This document shows, in pieces, positions 20,141 to 30,100 of a DNA stretch of 64,000 nucleotides. Source of the DNA: Paenibacillus polymyxa M1. Its GTDB lineage: Bacteria; Bacillota; Bacilli; Paenibacillales; Paenibacillaceae. Position numbers and translations under genes: made by a program. How positions within the stretch are numbered: the stretch's first letter is position 1; each line of letters opens with the position of its first letter. The notes under the pieces were generated by a model. The model saw only the letters and a program-made list of their open reading frames with translations, had not been told where the DNA came from and did no database searches. The DNA lies in contig NC_017542.1 in NCBI RefSeq assembly GCF_000237325.1, positions 5,066,001 through 5,130,000 on the forward strand. The letters run 5' to 3'.

Positions 20141-21874
20141 CTAGCCGTACAGCCGGGCGTAATAACCCCCGAGCGCCAGCAGGTCCTGATGGCGGCCCCG
20201 CTCGACGACCGTCCCTTGGTTCATGACGGTAATTAAATCCGCATGTTCCACGGTGCTGAGGCGGTGGGCGATCAGAATGGTGGTGCGCCCCTTCATCAAT
20301 ACGTTCAGGGCTTGCTGTACCCAATGCTGGGATTCGTTATCCAGTGCGGAAGTCGCTTCGTCCAGCAGCAGAATCGGGGCGTTTTTGAGAATCGCCCGGG
20401 CGATCGCAATTCGCTGCCTTTGTCCGCCCGACAACGACGCTCCTCTCTCTCCCACCGGCGTTTTATACTGTTCAGGAAGTTCCTGAATGAAATGGTGAGC
20501 GTACGCCGCTTTGGCCGCTTCGATCACTTCTTCATCCGTTGCATCCGGGTTGCCGTAGCGGATGTTTTCCTCAATCGTGCCGGTAAACAAGAACGGCTCC
20601 TGCGGAACGTATGCAATCTGCCTGCGGATTTCGTCCAGCGTGTAATGGCCGAACGGTTTGCCTTGGAGCAGGATTTCTCCGCTGTCCACAGGATAAAAGC
20701 CGAGCAGCAGCTTGATCAGCGTACTTTTGCCGCTGCCGCTGGCCCCCACGATAGCGGCGACCTGGCCGGGAAACACCTGCATGGAGATGTCGACAAGCAC
20801 CTTTTTATCCGCCTGATAGGAAAATTCCACATCGCGAAACTCCACCGCAGCCTCCGACACGAGCTCGCTGTGAGGAGATCCCAAACGATCCGGTTCCTCT
20901 TCCTCTCTTAGTACCTCTTGAATCCGGTGAGCGCCCGCGAGCGAATTTTGGGTCATCGACAGAACCATCCCCAAGTTCAACAAGGCGTGCGTCAGATTCA
21001 CTTGCAGAACCGCCAGGGCGGCGACACTTCCCATTCCCATCAGTCCGTAGGCATAAAGAAGACTGCCGATGACGATGATGCCGCAGAACGTGACGTAGCT
21101 GATAAAATGATTCACCGCAGCCTGCATGCCGTTCTTCTGCGCGGTTTGCCGAAGCGTCTGCGTCATTTGTTCGTTCAACGCCTCGTACTGGCCGTAAATC
21201 GTGCGGATGCGGAACAGCTTCACAATTTGAATGCCGCCCATAAAATCTTTGAATTTTTCGGTCATTTTACCGAGCGTTTGCAAGCCTTGTTCGGACAAAG
21301 CGCGAATATCCCGCGCAAATTTCAGACTGACCACGGAGGACAGCAGCAGAATGACGCAGGATACGCCGGCAAACCGCCAATCGATCAACACCATGGAGAC
21401 AATGGAGCCGATGCAAAAGACAACTTGAAGCAGCAAAACGAAGTAAACCTGCGAGAATGTAAACTCAACGGTCGTTACGTCGTTGTTCACCCGCGACAGC
21501 AAGTCCCCATGGTGCGTCTGCTCCAGGAATCTCGGCCGCACCCGGCACAGCTTGTCATAAAGACGCTCGCGGATATTCAGCACAGTCAGCTCGACACTGC
21601 GCTGGTATAAGTAAATGAACCAGGGAGAAATCACATTTTCCAGGAACAAGGCCGCGCCCAAAATAATAAAGGCTTCCACCATCAGGGACGTATCTCGGGA
21701 CACGGCGAAATCAACCAAGTTATGTACGACCAAGCTGAAGGCGATCAGGAACAATGTCTGGGTGAGCGCCGTCACGGCCAGGCCAATGGCGTACTGGGTT
21801 TTGCGCTTTCGGTTCATAAACATCAGCAAGTAGCCGAGTTCTTTCACTTGCGAGAGCCATCCGCCCTTTTTCAT
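20141..21874 (-). CDS. pmxD: ABC exporter half-transporter, polymyxin cluster
   Basis: A 577-residue membrane-plus-ATPase half-transporter. The N-terminal ~320 residues hold about six hydrophobic segments. The nucleotide-binding domain shows Walker A GASGSGKST, a signature LSGGQRQR, Walker B ILLLDEATSALD and the switch histidine in LIAHRLST. Its ATG overlaps the pmxC stop codon by four bases (ATGA at 21871-21874), so the two are translationally coupled and probably form a heterodimer. By position and similarity this is PmxD, thought to export polymyxin and give self-protection. The substrate is inferred from context only. Confidence 0.92.
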   Translation of the reverse strand: MKKGGWLSQVKELGYLLMFMNRKRKTQYAIGLAVTALTQTLFLIAFSLVVHNLVDFAVSRDTSLMVEAFIILGAALFLENVISPWFIYLYQRSVELTVLNIRERLYDKLCRVRPRFLEQTHHGDLLSRVNNDVTTVEFTFSQVYFVLLLQVVFCIGSIVSMVLIDWRFAGVSCVILLLSSVVSLKFARDIRALSEQGLQTLGKMTEKFKDFMGGIQIVKLFRIRTIYGQYEALNEQMTQTLRQTAQKNGMQAAVNHFISYVTFCGIIVIGSLLYAYGLMGMGSVAALAVLQVNLTHALLNLGMVLSMTQNSLAGAHRIQEVLREEEEPDRLGSPHSELVSEAAVEFRDVEFSYQADKKVLVDISMQVFPGQVAAIVGASGSGKSTLIKLLLGFYPVDSGEILLQGKPFGHYTLDEIRRQIAYVPQEPFLFTGTIEENIRYGNPDATDEEVIEAAKAAYAHHFIQELPEQYKTPVGERGASLSGGQRQRIAIARAILKNAPILLLDEATSALDNESQHWVQQALNVLMKGRTTILIAHRLSTVEHADLITVMNQGTVVERGRHQDLLALGGYYARLYG

Positions 21875-23697
21875 GTGTACGCCACCTCCCTACGTTCGGC
21901 AGACTCGGTAAATTCCTGATAGTACGACTGGGCGTACAGTCCCTTCATCTTCAGCAATTGTTCATGAGTGCCCTTTTCAACAATACTCCCCTGTTCCATG
22001 ACCCAAATTTCATCGGCGTTTTGTACTGTAGAAAGCCGGTGGGCAATAACCATCGTCGTTCTCTGCTTCATCAATACGCCCAGCGCTTCCTGAACCGCGC
22101 TTTCCGACTCCGGATCAAGAGCCGACGTTGGCTCGTCCAGCAGCAGAACGGGAGCATCTTTCAGAAAAGCCCGGGCCATTGCAATGCGCTGGCGCTGCCC
22201 GCCGGACAAAAAGCCGCCGCGCTCTCCGACATATGTCTGGTAGCCGCCCTCAAGCTGCATAATGAAGGAATGCGCCTGAGCGGCTTTGGCGGCTTCGATA
22301 ATCTCGTCCATCGACGCTCCTTCCCGCCCGTAGCCGATATTTTCAGCGATCGTGCCGCTAAACAAATATGAATCCTGGGTTACCACGGAAAAATGCGACC
22401 GAAGCTGCTCCGGATCGGCGCCGTGGATCAGGCTGCCGAACACGCGGATCTCGCCCTGGTCCTCCGGAAGCGGATAAAAGCCGCATACAAGCTTAAACAC
22501 CGTGCTCTTCCCTCCGCCGCTCGCTCCGACAAGCGCGATCGTCTTCCCTTCCGGCACCGAGAAGCTAACATTCCGTAGGATCGGGGAGCTCTCCTCATAC
22601 CCGAAGGTTACGTTCTGAAACTCGATGGGGGCGGCGCTCGCTTTCGGAAGCGAACGGCCATTTTCCGTTTCGGTCGGCTGCTCGACGATTTCAGAGACCC
22701 TTCTCAGGGCACCGGCCATTTCGAACGTCCGCGTGATGAGCTCGGGAATATGCTCCAGCGGCTCCAGACACAGATTCAGCAAGTACAGGAAGGCGATCAG
22801 CTCTCCCGCGCCTAGCTGCCCTTTGTAGATCAAATAGCTTCCGTAACTGACGGCGAAAATGATCGGGCTGATCATCAGCGTCGAAAGCAGCGGGTTGACC
22901 CAAGCTTCCCGCTTTTTCACGGCCAACTTTTTTTGGGCCGTCAATTGCAGCAGCACTTGGTAGGAGCGAGATAACATGCCGGATAGCAGGTAGCTTTTTA
23001 CAATAGGCATACCCCCAAGCGTATCCTGGAGGTTGACGTTCATTCGGCCCATGTTCGCCTGGGCTTCCTCCGTCAACCGCTCCAACTGCTTGCCGATCCA
23101 TTGGGAAACCAGCAGCGCTACAGGAAATAACAGCAGGCTGTACAGCATCAGCTCCCATTGGAGGTAGATCAAATAAGCGAAACAGCCGATGAACAACAGC
23201 GGATGATAAAACCACTGGGCGAGGTCCCGAATCATAAACTGCTGGATGAGCTGCAGGTCGTTGTTGATCCGCGACAATACGTCGCCAGAGTGCTGCTTTT
23301 CCAAATAGGAGACCGGGAGTTTGCCGATATGACGCATGACATGGTTGCGGATATCCTGCACCGCAGAGGCGCTGCTTCGCTCCACGCCGAAGCTCATGAA
23401 AAACTTCGCCGGCACACCGATCAAGATGACCACAAAGACCGCGTACACGATTTGCAGAACGATTGGCCCCGCCCCCTTCTCGGCCTGGGTGGTCAGCTGC
23501 TCGATCAAACTTCCCGTCCATATCTCAATAACGGCGGCGGCAATCGCGGACAAGACACCGACGATCATCCAGCCTTTGTGACGGCTTACATAGGACATCA
23601 GCCAGCGGAACGCTTTCCAGGCGGCGTAAGCGGTTTGGCGTTTGGAAGGCGCCGCTGTGCCTTGTTCTAGAACAGACGGCTGGCGGTCAGCTTCCAT
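21871..23697 (-). CDS. pmxC: ABC exporter half-transporter, polymyxin cluster
   Basis: A 608-residue half-transporter with a transmembrane region followed by an ATPase domain. Walker A is GASGGGKST, the signature LSGGQRQR and Walker B VLLLDEPTSALD, followed by VIAHRLST. Its ATG lies inside the last codons of pmxB (11-bp overlap), so pmxB-pmxC-pmxD form one coupled unit. It is longer than PmxD at the N-terminus, with a hydrophilic leader of about 40 residues before the first membrane segment. Expected partner is PmxD and expected cargo is the lipopeptide made by the flanking synthetases. Confidence 0.92.
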   Translation of the reverse strand: MEADRQPSVLEQGTAAPSKRQTAYAAWKAFRWLMSYVSRHKGWMIVGVLSAIAAAVIEIWTGSLIEQLTTQAEKGAGPIVLQIVYAVFVVILIGVPAKFFMSFGVERSSASAVQDIRNHVMRHIGKLPVSYLEKQHSGDVLSRINNDLQLIQQFMIRDLAQWFYHPLLFIGCFAYLIYLQWELMLYSLLLFPVALLVSQWIGKQLERLTEEAQANMGRMNVNLQDTLGGMPIVKSYLLSGMLSRSYQVLLQLTAQKKLAVKKREAWVNPLLSTLMISPIIFAVSYGSYLIYKGQLGAGELIAFLYLLNLCLEPLEHIPELITRTFEMAGALRRVSEIVEQPTETENGRSLPKASAAPIEFQNVTFGYEESSPILRNVSFSVPEGKTIALVGASGGGKSTVFKLVCGFYPLPEDQGEIRVFGSLIHGADPEQLRSHFSVVTQDSYLFSGTIAENIGYGREGASMDEIIEAAKAAQAHSFIMQLEGGYQTYVGERGGFLSGGQRQRIAMARAFLKDAPVLLLDEPTSALDPESESAVQEALGVLMKQRTTMVIAHRLSTVQNADEIWVMEQGSIVEKGTHEQLLKMKGLYAQSYYQEFTESAERREVAYT

Positions 23698-26600
23698 GCA
23701 GTACCCCGGCCTCCGCTTCGATCTGCCGCTTGACTTGCTCTAAGATGTCTCGAATGACGACGGCCGTTTCTTCCACGCGCGCGAGTTCCAGCAATTCCTC
23801 GTGCGCACCCTCCAGCCGGTAATCGGAGTAAGCTTGCGTCGTTGCCCCCCGCCAGGAAGGCAATTGGTGCTCCAGGCGGAAAGCTTCGCTGTCCTTCGCA
23901 ATCAGTTCATAAATCCTGGCCGGGATCGTGCCGGAATTAATAAGCTGCGCTTCGTACGCCAAGGTCGCTTTGACCTTCCGATGAACCCGCTCCCGCACGA
24001 GCGGGTTGCTCATTAATTCCTTCTCTTCTTCGTCGAAATCCGCAAGCATTTCTTCAAGCTCTTTCTCCGACGTTTCAGAAGGCGTCAGCGCGTCCTTAAT
24101 CCACGAGTCCACCATGAGCACGTCCGTTACGGAATACCCTCTTTTCTCCATCGTTTTGGCTACCTCGAACGTCAGGTTGCCTCCGAAGCAGTAGCCGAGC
24201 AGCACGTAAGGTCCTTCCGACTGGATGCGGACGATCTCGTCCACATAACGGTTCAGCATGGCCTCGTAATCGACGGCATCGTCGATAAAATCAATGCCGT
24301 AGAGCACGAACCGGCCGTCGAGCCTGCTTGCGAGCTCTCGGTAACCGATGCCGAAACCGCTACCCGGAGGGAAGCAGAACACGTTCAGATCTCCTGCTTT
24401 ATTCAGCTTAATGAAGGAGTTTCCCCCTTTATCCAGGCCGAGATCCGACTCGCCGAAAGCCATGGCTTCAACTGTTACATTGTGGAATTGGCGGTTCAAA
24501 GGTATCTCGATGCCCGTTTCATCGTAAACGGCTTGAACGAGCCTCATCAGACTTAACGAATTGCCACCCAACTCAAAAAAGTTATCCTTTACGCCGACCT
24601 GCGGAACGCCAAGCGTATCCTGCCAGACGCGTGCGATCTTCATTTCGAGCAGCGTTCTCGGTGCGACATATTCCGCTCCTCCAGCCGCGGCTTCCTCCGG
24701 CGCGGGCAGTGCTTTGCGGTCGATTTTCCCGTTCGGGGTCAGCGGCATCCCCGAAAGCTGCACGAGGTGCGAAGGAATCATATACCCCGGAAGCTGCTTG
24801 GCGAGCTCCTCCTTGAGTTCATTCGCCGCCAGCCTCGTTTCCGCGACGTAATAAGCGACAAGCTGCTTATGGCCGTTCGCGTCGTCGCGGTCGAGCACCT
24901 TGGCTTCTTGCACGGCGGCGATCTTCAGTAGCTGCGTCTCGATTTCGTCCAACTCGATCCGGTACCCGCGGATTTTCACCTGGTGGTCGATCCGGCCCAG
25001 GTATTCGATGTTGCCGTCCGGCAGCCAAGCCGCCAAGTCACCCGAGCGGTACAGTTTCTCCCCCTCCGCAAACGGGGAATCGACGAACTTCTCCGCCGTC
25101 AGATCCGGACGGTTCAGGTATCCTCTCGCAAGGCCTTCCCCGGCCACGTACATTTCGCCCGCTACGCCAATCGGCACAGGGCGGCGGTTTTCATCCAGGA
25201 CGTACACCCTCAGCGTCGGGATCGGCTTGCCGATATTGCTCTTCGCCGCCTCCATTTCGACCCACGTTATTTCCTTATACGTCACGTGAACCGTCGTCTC
25301 GGTAATGCCATACATATTGATCAGCTTCGTCTCTGGGTACTTCGTCTTGAAGCCCTTGAGCAGCAGCGGACTCAGCGCTTCGCCCCCGAAGATGACGTTG
25401 CGAATCCGCAGATCGTACGGATGGTCCGCCAAGACCTTACGCAGCAGCTGATAGAAGTACGTTGGTGTCTGGTTCAAAATCGTGACCTGTTCGCGGCCCA
25501 GCAGCGCCAGGAAATCGGCCGGATTTTTCGCCGTGAGCGGCGGTACGATGACCAGCTTGCCTCCGTTCAGCAGCGCTCCGTACATTTCCCAGACGGAGAA
25601 ATCGAAGCAGAACGAGTGGAACAGCGTCCACGTGTCGGACGGCCCGAAGTCGAACAGGTTCTTGTCGTTGAACAGGAGCCGCACGACGTTCTTATGCTCG
25701 ATCAGTGTTCCTTTCGGTCTGCCGGTCGTTCCCGACGTGTAGATGACATATGCCAGGTTGCCCGGCCCGGAAATCGGCTCCAGGTTCGAAGCGTCCAGCG
25801 CATCGGCGGAGTCCGCCCCTCTGTCGCCCCAAACGAAATCGTCCAATTCGAGGCGCGTTCCTGCGAAGTTGGTCTTCTCGTGCAGATGCTTTTGAATCAG
25901 CAATAACGGCGCGCCCGAATCCTCGATCATGAAGCGGATGCGCTCCTCCGGGTAGTCGGGATCGACAGGCACGTATGCTCCGCCCGCTTTGAGAATCGCC
26001 AGAATGCCGACAACCATATCGAGCGAGCGTTCGGCCAGAATCGCTACCAACTGGTCCGCTTCTACTCCCGTCTCCCGCAGCTTCCGCGCAAGGCGGTTGG
26101 ATCGCTCGTTCAGCTCGCGGTAGGTCAGCTGCCGCTCGTTCATGACGGCGGCCACGTTGTCCGGGTAAAGCTCCGCCTGTTCTTCGAACAAGCCGTAAAT
26201 CGTTTTCCCCCGCTCGAACTCGGTTTCGGTGTCATTAAATCGCTTCAGCAGCGTCTCCCTCTCGTCTGGGGACAGCACATCGGCTTGTCCGAGCTCCAGA
26301 TCCGGCTGAAATAAAAGCACGGACAGCAGCCGAACAAGATGGTCGGCCGCCTGTTCCACAAATGCCCGCTCGTACCGCTGCCCATCAAAGCTTATTTCCA
26401 GCTCGATGGAGTGGTTTTGGCGGTCGAAGCGAAAAACCGTATCGGCCGCCACCCGGTTAACCAGCGGTTCCGGATGAATCGAGGCGAAGGATGCGACGGT
26501 GTTGACGACCGGGAGGCCGTCCCCCGTATAGTCCAGATGGAGCGGCTCCACCATTTTCCGAAAAGGCAGGTGCTGATGCTCCAGCGCCTCGCCGATGGAG

Positions 26601-26995
26601 GCTTTGATGCCCCCGAGCAGCGTTTTCAGCGTAGTCTGGCGGCTTACGGACGTCTTGATCACCAAGATGTCATGCGGCGGCGGAGTCCCGTCGGGGTCTG
26701 CGCTATAAGAAGGCATACCGATCAGCACTTGGTCCCGCCCGGTATATTTGAACAGCAGGCTTTTTACTCCTGCCAAAACAATCATGTACAAAGCCAAATC
26801 CGAACCGTTGGCGAGGCAAATGATTCTCTCCGAGAGTTCACTCGGCAGAGTACGGTGAAGCAAGCCCGGCTCGGCCGCAGCTTCCCCGTCGGCGGATAAT
26901 TTGGAGGATTGACTGTAGGGAAGGAAGCTCAGGCTGTCATCGGCGTCAAACTTGCCGCTCCAGTATCGTTCTTCCTTTTCAAACAAAGATTTCAT
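23687..26995 (-). CDS. pmxB: Polymyxin synthetase PmxB (NRPS module 10 and thioesterase)
   Basis: A 1102-residue terminal NRPS. Residues 1 to about 230 resemble the C-terminal lobe of a condensation domain and lack HHxxxDG; the working C domain for this module is at the end of PmxA. The A domain (about 287-740) has pocket DFWNIGMVH, giving Thr10. The carrier motif is LGGNSLSLM near 810. The thioesterase (about 870-1102) should release and cyclise the peptide between the Dab4 side chain and Thr10. Its nucleophile elbow reads GYCFGG near residue 934, with Cys (codon TGC) where most family members have Ser; a His follows in GAHEEL near the end. The ATG at 26995 has AGGGGAG six to seven bases upstream. 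It lies about 155 bp after pmxA. Confidence 0.95.
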   Translation of the reverse strand: MKSLFEKEERYWSGKFDADDSLSFLPYSQSSKLSADGEAAAEPGLLHRTLPSELSERIICLANGSDLALYMIVLAGVKSLLFKYTGRDQVLIGMPSYSADPDGTPPPHDILVIKTSVSRQTTLKTLLGGIKASIGEALEHQHLPFRKMVEPLHLDYTGDGLPVVNTVASFASIHPEPLVNRVAADTVFRFDRQNHSIELEISFDGQRYERAFVEQAADHLVRLLSVLLFQPDLELGQADVLSPDERETLLKRFNDTETEFERGKTIYGLFEEQAELYPDNVAAVMNERQLTYRELNERSNRLARKLRETGVEADQLVAILAERSLDMVVGILAILKAGGAYVPVDPDYPEERIRFMIEDSGAPLLLIQKHLHEKTNFAGTRLELDDFVWGDRGADSADALDASNLEPISGPGNLAYVIYTSGTTGRPKGTLIEHKNVVRLLFNDKNLFDFGPSDTWTLFHSFCFDFSVWEMYGALLNGGKLVIVPPLTAKNPADFLALLGREQVTILNQTPTYFYQLLRKVLADHPYDLRIRNVIFGGEALSPLLLKGFKTKYPETKLINMYGITETTVHVTYKEITWVEMEAAKSNIGKPIPTLRVYVLDENRRPVPIGVAGEMYVAGEGLARGYLNRPDLTAEKFVDSPFAEGEKLYRSGDLAAWLPDGNIEYLGRIDHQVKIRGYRIELDEIETQLLKIAAVQEAKVLDRDDANGHKQLVAYYVAETRLAANELKEELAKQLPGYMIPSHLVQLSGMPLTPNGKIDRKALPAPEEAAAGGAEYVAPRTLLEMKIARVWQDTLGVPQVGVKDNFFELGGNSLSLMRLVQAVYDETGIEIPLNRQFHNVTVEAMAFGESDLGLDKGGNSFIKLNKAGDLNVFCFPPGSGFGIGYRELASRLDGRFVLYGIDFIDDAVDYEAMLNRYVDEIVRIQSEGPYVLLGYCFGGNLTFEVAKTMEKRGYSVTDVLMVDSWIKDALTPSETSEKELEEMLADFDEEEKELMSNPLVRERVHRKVKATLAYEAQLINSGTIPARIYELIAKDSEAFRLEHQLPSWRGATTQAYSDYRLEGAHEELLELARVEETAVVIRDILEQVKRQIEAEAGVLHGS

Positions 26996-27033
26996 TCGTA
27001 TCTCCCCTAAAAATGAAGTGACCGCATGCCCCG

Positions 27034-27068
27034 GCGCAGGTCCGAAAAAGCTTGCTTTCGGCCTGCGC
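27034..27068 (-). other. Stable hairpin between pmxA and pmxB
   Basis: GCGCAGG (27034-27040) pairs with CCTGCGC (27062-27068), and inner CCGAAA pairs with TTTCGG. No T run follows on the minus strand, so it is not a canonical terminator. It may attenuate transcription or protect or process the mRNA between the two synthetase genes. Confidence 0.55.
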
Positions 27069-27149
27069 GTTTACGGGCTTGGACGTTGTTCGCCGTCTTC
27101 CTTGGGATGCGCGCCGCTTTCATTTGACGGCGGAGGCGCGCTTGTAGGA

Positions 27150-30100
27150 TTAGAACGCGAATTCGATCGTATCGACGGCACTTTTTGCGCCTGCCGCCGG
27201 TTTATGACATTCAATCCGGCTTAGCTCGAGTTGTGGATTTTCCGCAATTTGAGACAGTACCCGCAGGTAATCCTCGGTCAAGGTGCGGATCATCGCTTTT
27301 TTGAACAGCTTGGTGGCGTAGAAGAAGCCCCCGCTCAGCGCCCCGTTGTTTTCATACATAAACAGCGTCAGATCGAACTTCGCTTCTTCCAAATGGTCAA
27401 GCTCGTAAGTCTTCAGGCTGACCCCTTCCAGCTCGGCGTCTCGTTCTTCGATATTTTGCAAGTCGAAAACGGCATCGAACAGCGGGAAGCGGCCCGGCTC
27501 CCGCTTCACATTCAAACGCTCCACCAGCTCCTCGAATGGATAATCCTGGTTCTCGAAAGCACCCAAAGCCGTTTCCTTCACTTCTTCCAGGTAGGACAAG
27601 AACGTTTTGTCGCCCGACGGGCGATTGCGGATCGCCAGCGTATTGACAAACATCCCGATGACCGGTTCCAAATCGGCGTTCGTTCTTCCCGCCACCGGGG
27701 TGCCCACGACCAAGTCCTCCTGCCCGCTGTACTTGGACAGCAGCACGGTATAAGCAGCAAGCAGCACCATGAACAGCGTGCTTTCACGCTCGGCCGCCAA
27801 TTCGCGCAGCCGCGTAGAGAGAGAAGCTTCGACGTCGAACTCCAGATGCGCACCTTCGTAGCTGCGAGCCGCAGACCGTTCGTAGTCCATCGGCAGGTCC
27901 GCCGTCGGCAGCTCGCCTTCGAAGGTTTGCAGCCAGTAAGCTTCCTGCCGCCCGATCCGCTCTCGGTGGGCCTTCGACTGCTGCCAAACGGCATAATCCT
28001 TGTATTGAATGCGCAGTGGCGGCAGTTCTTCCCCGGCGTAGAAACTCGAGAACTCATCGATCACAATCGCCATTGATACGCCGTCGGACACCATATGGTG
28101 CATGTCGAAAAGGAGAATATGCAGGTTCGGCTCCAGTTCGATGACCCCGGCGCGCAGCAGCGGCGGCTTGCCGAGATCAAATGGACGAACGAAGCTGCGG
28201 ACGATCTGCTCGATTTGAGCCGCATCCTCTTTATCCGCTTGATGATGCTCGATAGCAAAATCGACCTGCGGGTAAATCCGCTGAACCGCTTCGCCCTTCA
28301 CGATTTCAAAACCGGTGCGCAGCGATTCATGCCGTGTTATCAATTTCCGCAAGGCGGCTTCCAACCGGTCTAAATCAAACTCGCCTTCCACCTGCACCAA
28401 CTCCGGCATGTTGTAAAGCTGATCCGCTCCATCCAGCGTGTGCTGAATGAACAGCCGTTTCTGCGCGGAGGACAGAGGGTAGTACTCTCTCTCCTCCGCT
28501 TGAGGAATGGCCTCATGCTCCCGCCGTTCCATCCGGGCGATCGCCTCGGCCATCGCCGCAATCGTCGAGTGACGGAATACGTCGCGCAGCGGCAGGTTGA
28601 CGTTTAATTCCTTAAATACCTTGCCCGCCAGCGTCGTCGCTCGCAGGGAGTGGCCGCCGATGTCGAAGAAGTTGTCGTGAACGCCAATCTCCTTCGCAAG
28701 CCCCAGCACCTCCTGCCAAATCGCCGCCAGCTTCGTTTCCAACTCATTGCGCGGTGCGACGTACTCCGTTCCGCTTCCCGCTTCCCCTTCCGGCGCTGGC
28801 AGCGCCTTCCGGTCAATCTTTCCGTTCGGCGTCAGAGGCAGGCGCTCCATCTCCACGAAGTACGACGGGATCATGTAACCCGGCAGCTCCTGCGCCAGCG
28901 CGCTGCGCAGATCGTTCACTGCCAGCTCCGCTCCGGTATCCGGCGTGTAATACGCGCATAGCGCCTTCTGCCCGTTCGCGTCACTTCGAACTAGCACCAC
29001 CGCTTCGCGCACGCCTTCCACCCGCAGCAGCTGCGACTCGATCTCGCCCGTCTCGATCCGGTAGCCCCGGATTTTCGCCTGGTTGTCGATCCGGCCGATG
29101 AAGTCCACGTTGCCGTCTTCCATCCACCGCGCCAAGTCTCCCGTGCGGTACAACCGCTCGCCCGCGGCGAACGGGCTGTCTACGAACTTCTCTTCCGTCA
29201 GCTCCGGACGGTTCAAGTACCCGCGCGCCACTCCGACTCCGCCGATGACCAGCTCGCCCAGCACCCCGACCGGCACCGGATTCAGGTGCGCGTCCACGAT
29301 ATAGAATTTCGCATTCAGCCACGCTTTGCCGATCGGCACATTGCCTGTCTGCGGCAGCTTCGCCAGCTCTTCTTCGTAGAAGCTGGAGTCGATCGCCGCT
29401 TCCGTCACGCCGTATGCGTTGATGATCCGGAACAACGAGCCGAAGCGTTCCTGCAAGGTCCGGTAATCCGCCACGCTGCAGCTGTCCGAGCTCGTGATTA
29501 ACAGCTCCAACCGACTCATATCCAGCCCCTGATCGTGCACGTACTCTAGGAACGGCACGATCAGCGCCGGTGTCGATTCGAAGATGGTGACCCGCTCCCG
29601 CTCCATCCAGTAGTGCAGACGAGACGGATCGATCCGGTCGTCCTTCGGCACAATCACCATCGTGCCTCCGTTGTACAGCGTCCGCGCGATATCTCCCACG
29701 AACACGTCGAACGAGAAGCTTGCGAGCTGCAGCAGCCGCACCGGGAACTGATCCAACTGGTATTCCCGCCGGTAGCCCGCCGCCGTGTTCACCAGGCTAC
29801 GGTGCTCGATCATCACGCCCTTCGGCTTGCCCGTCGTTCCCGACGTATAGATCACGTACGCCAAATCCTCCGGACGGGCTTCATGGAAGCTGTCGGTGCC
29901 AACATGCTGATGGCTCTCATCGCTGTCGTCCACAGCATCCCTCAGCTTGCCGGAGACCATGCCCGAGCCAATCGGCGCATTCGCCCGCTCCTCGCTGTAC
30001 GAAGTTTCTTTGTCCAGGTACAGCACCGCCGCCAGCGTCAGCTCCTCTTCGCCGAGCCAGGCTTCGGCGCGCTCTCGCAGCGCCGTTTGCGTCAGCAGTA

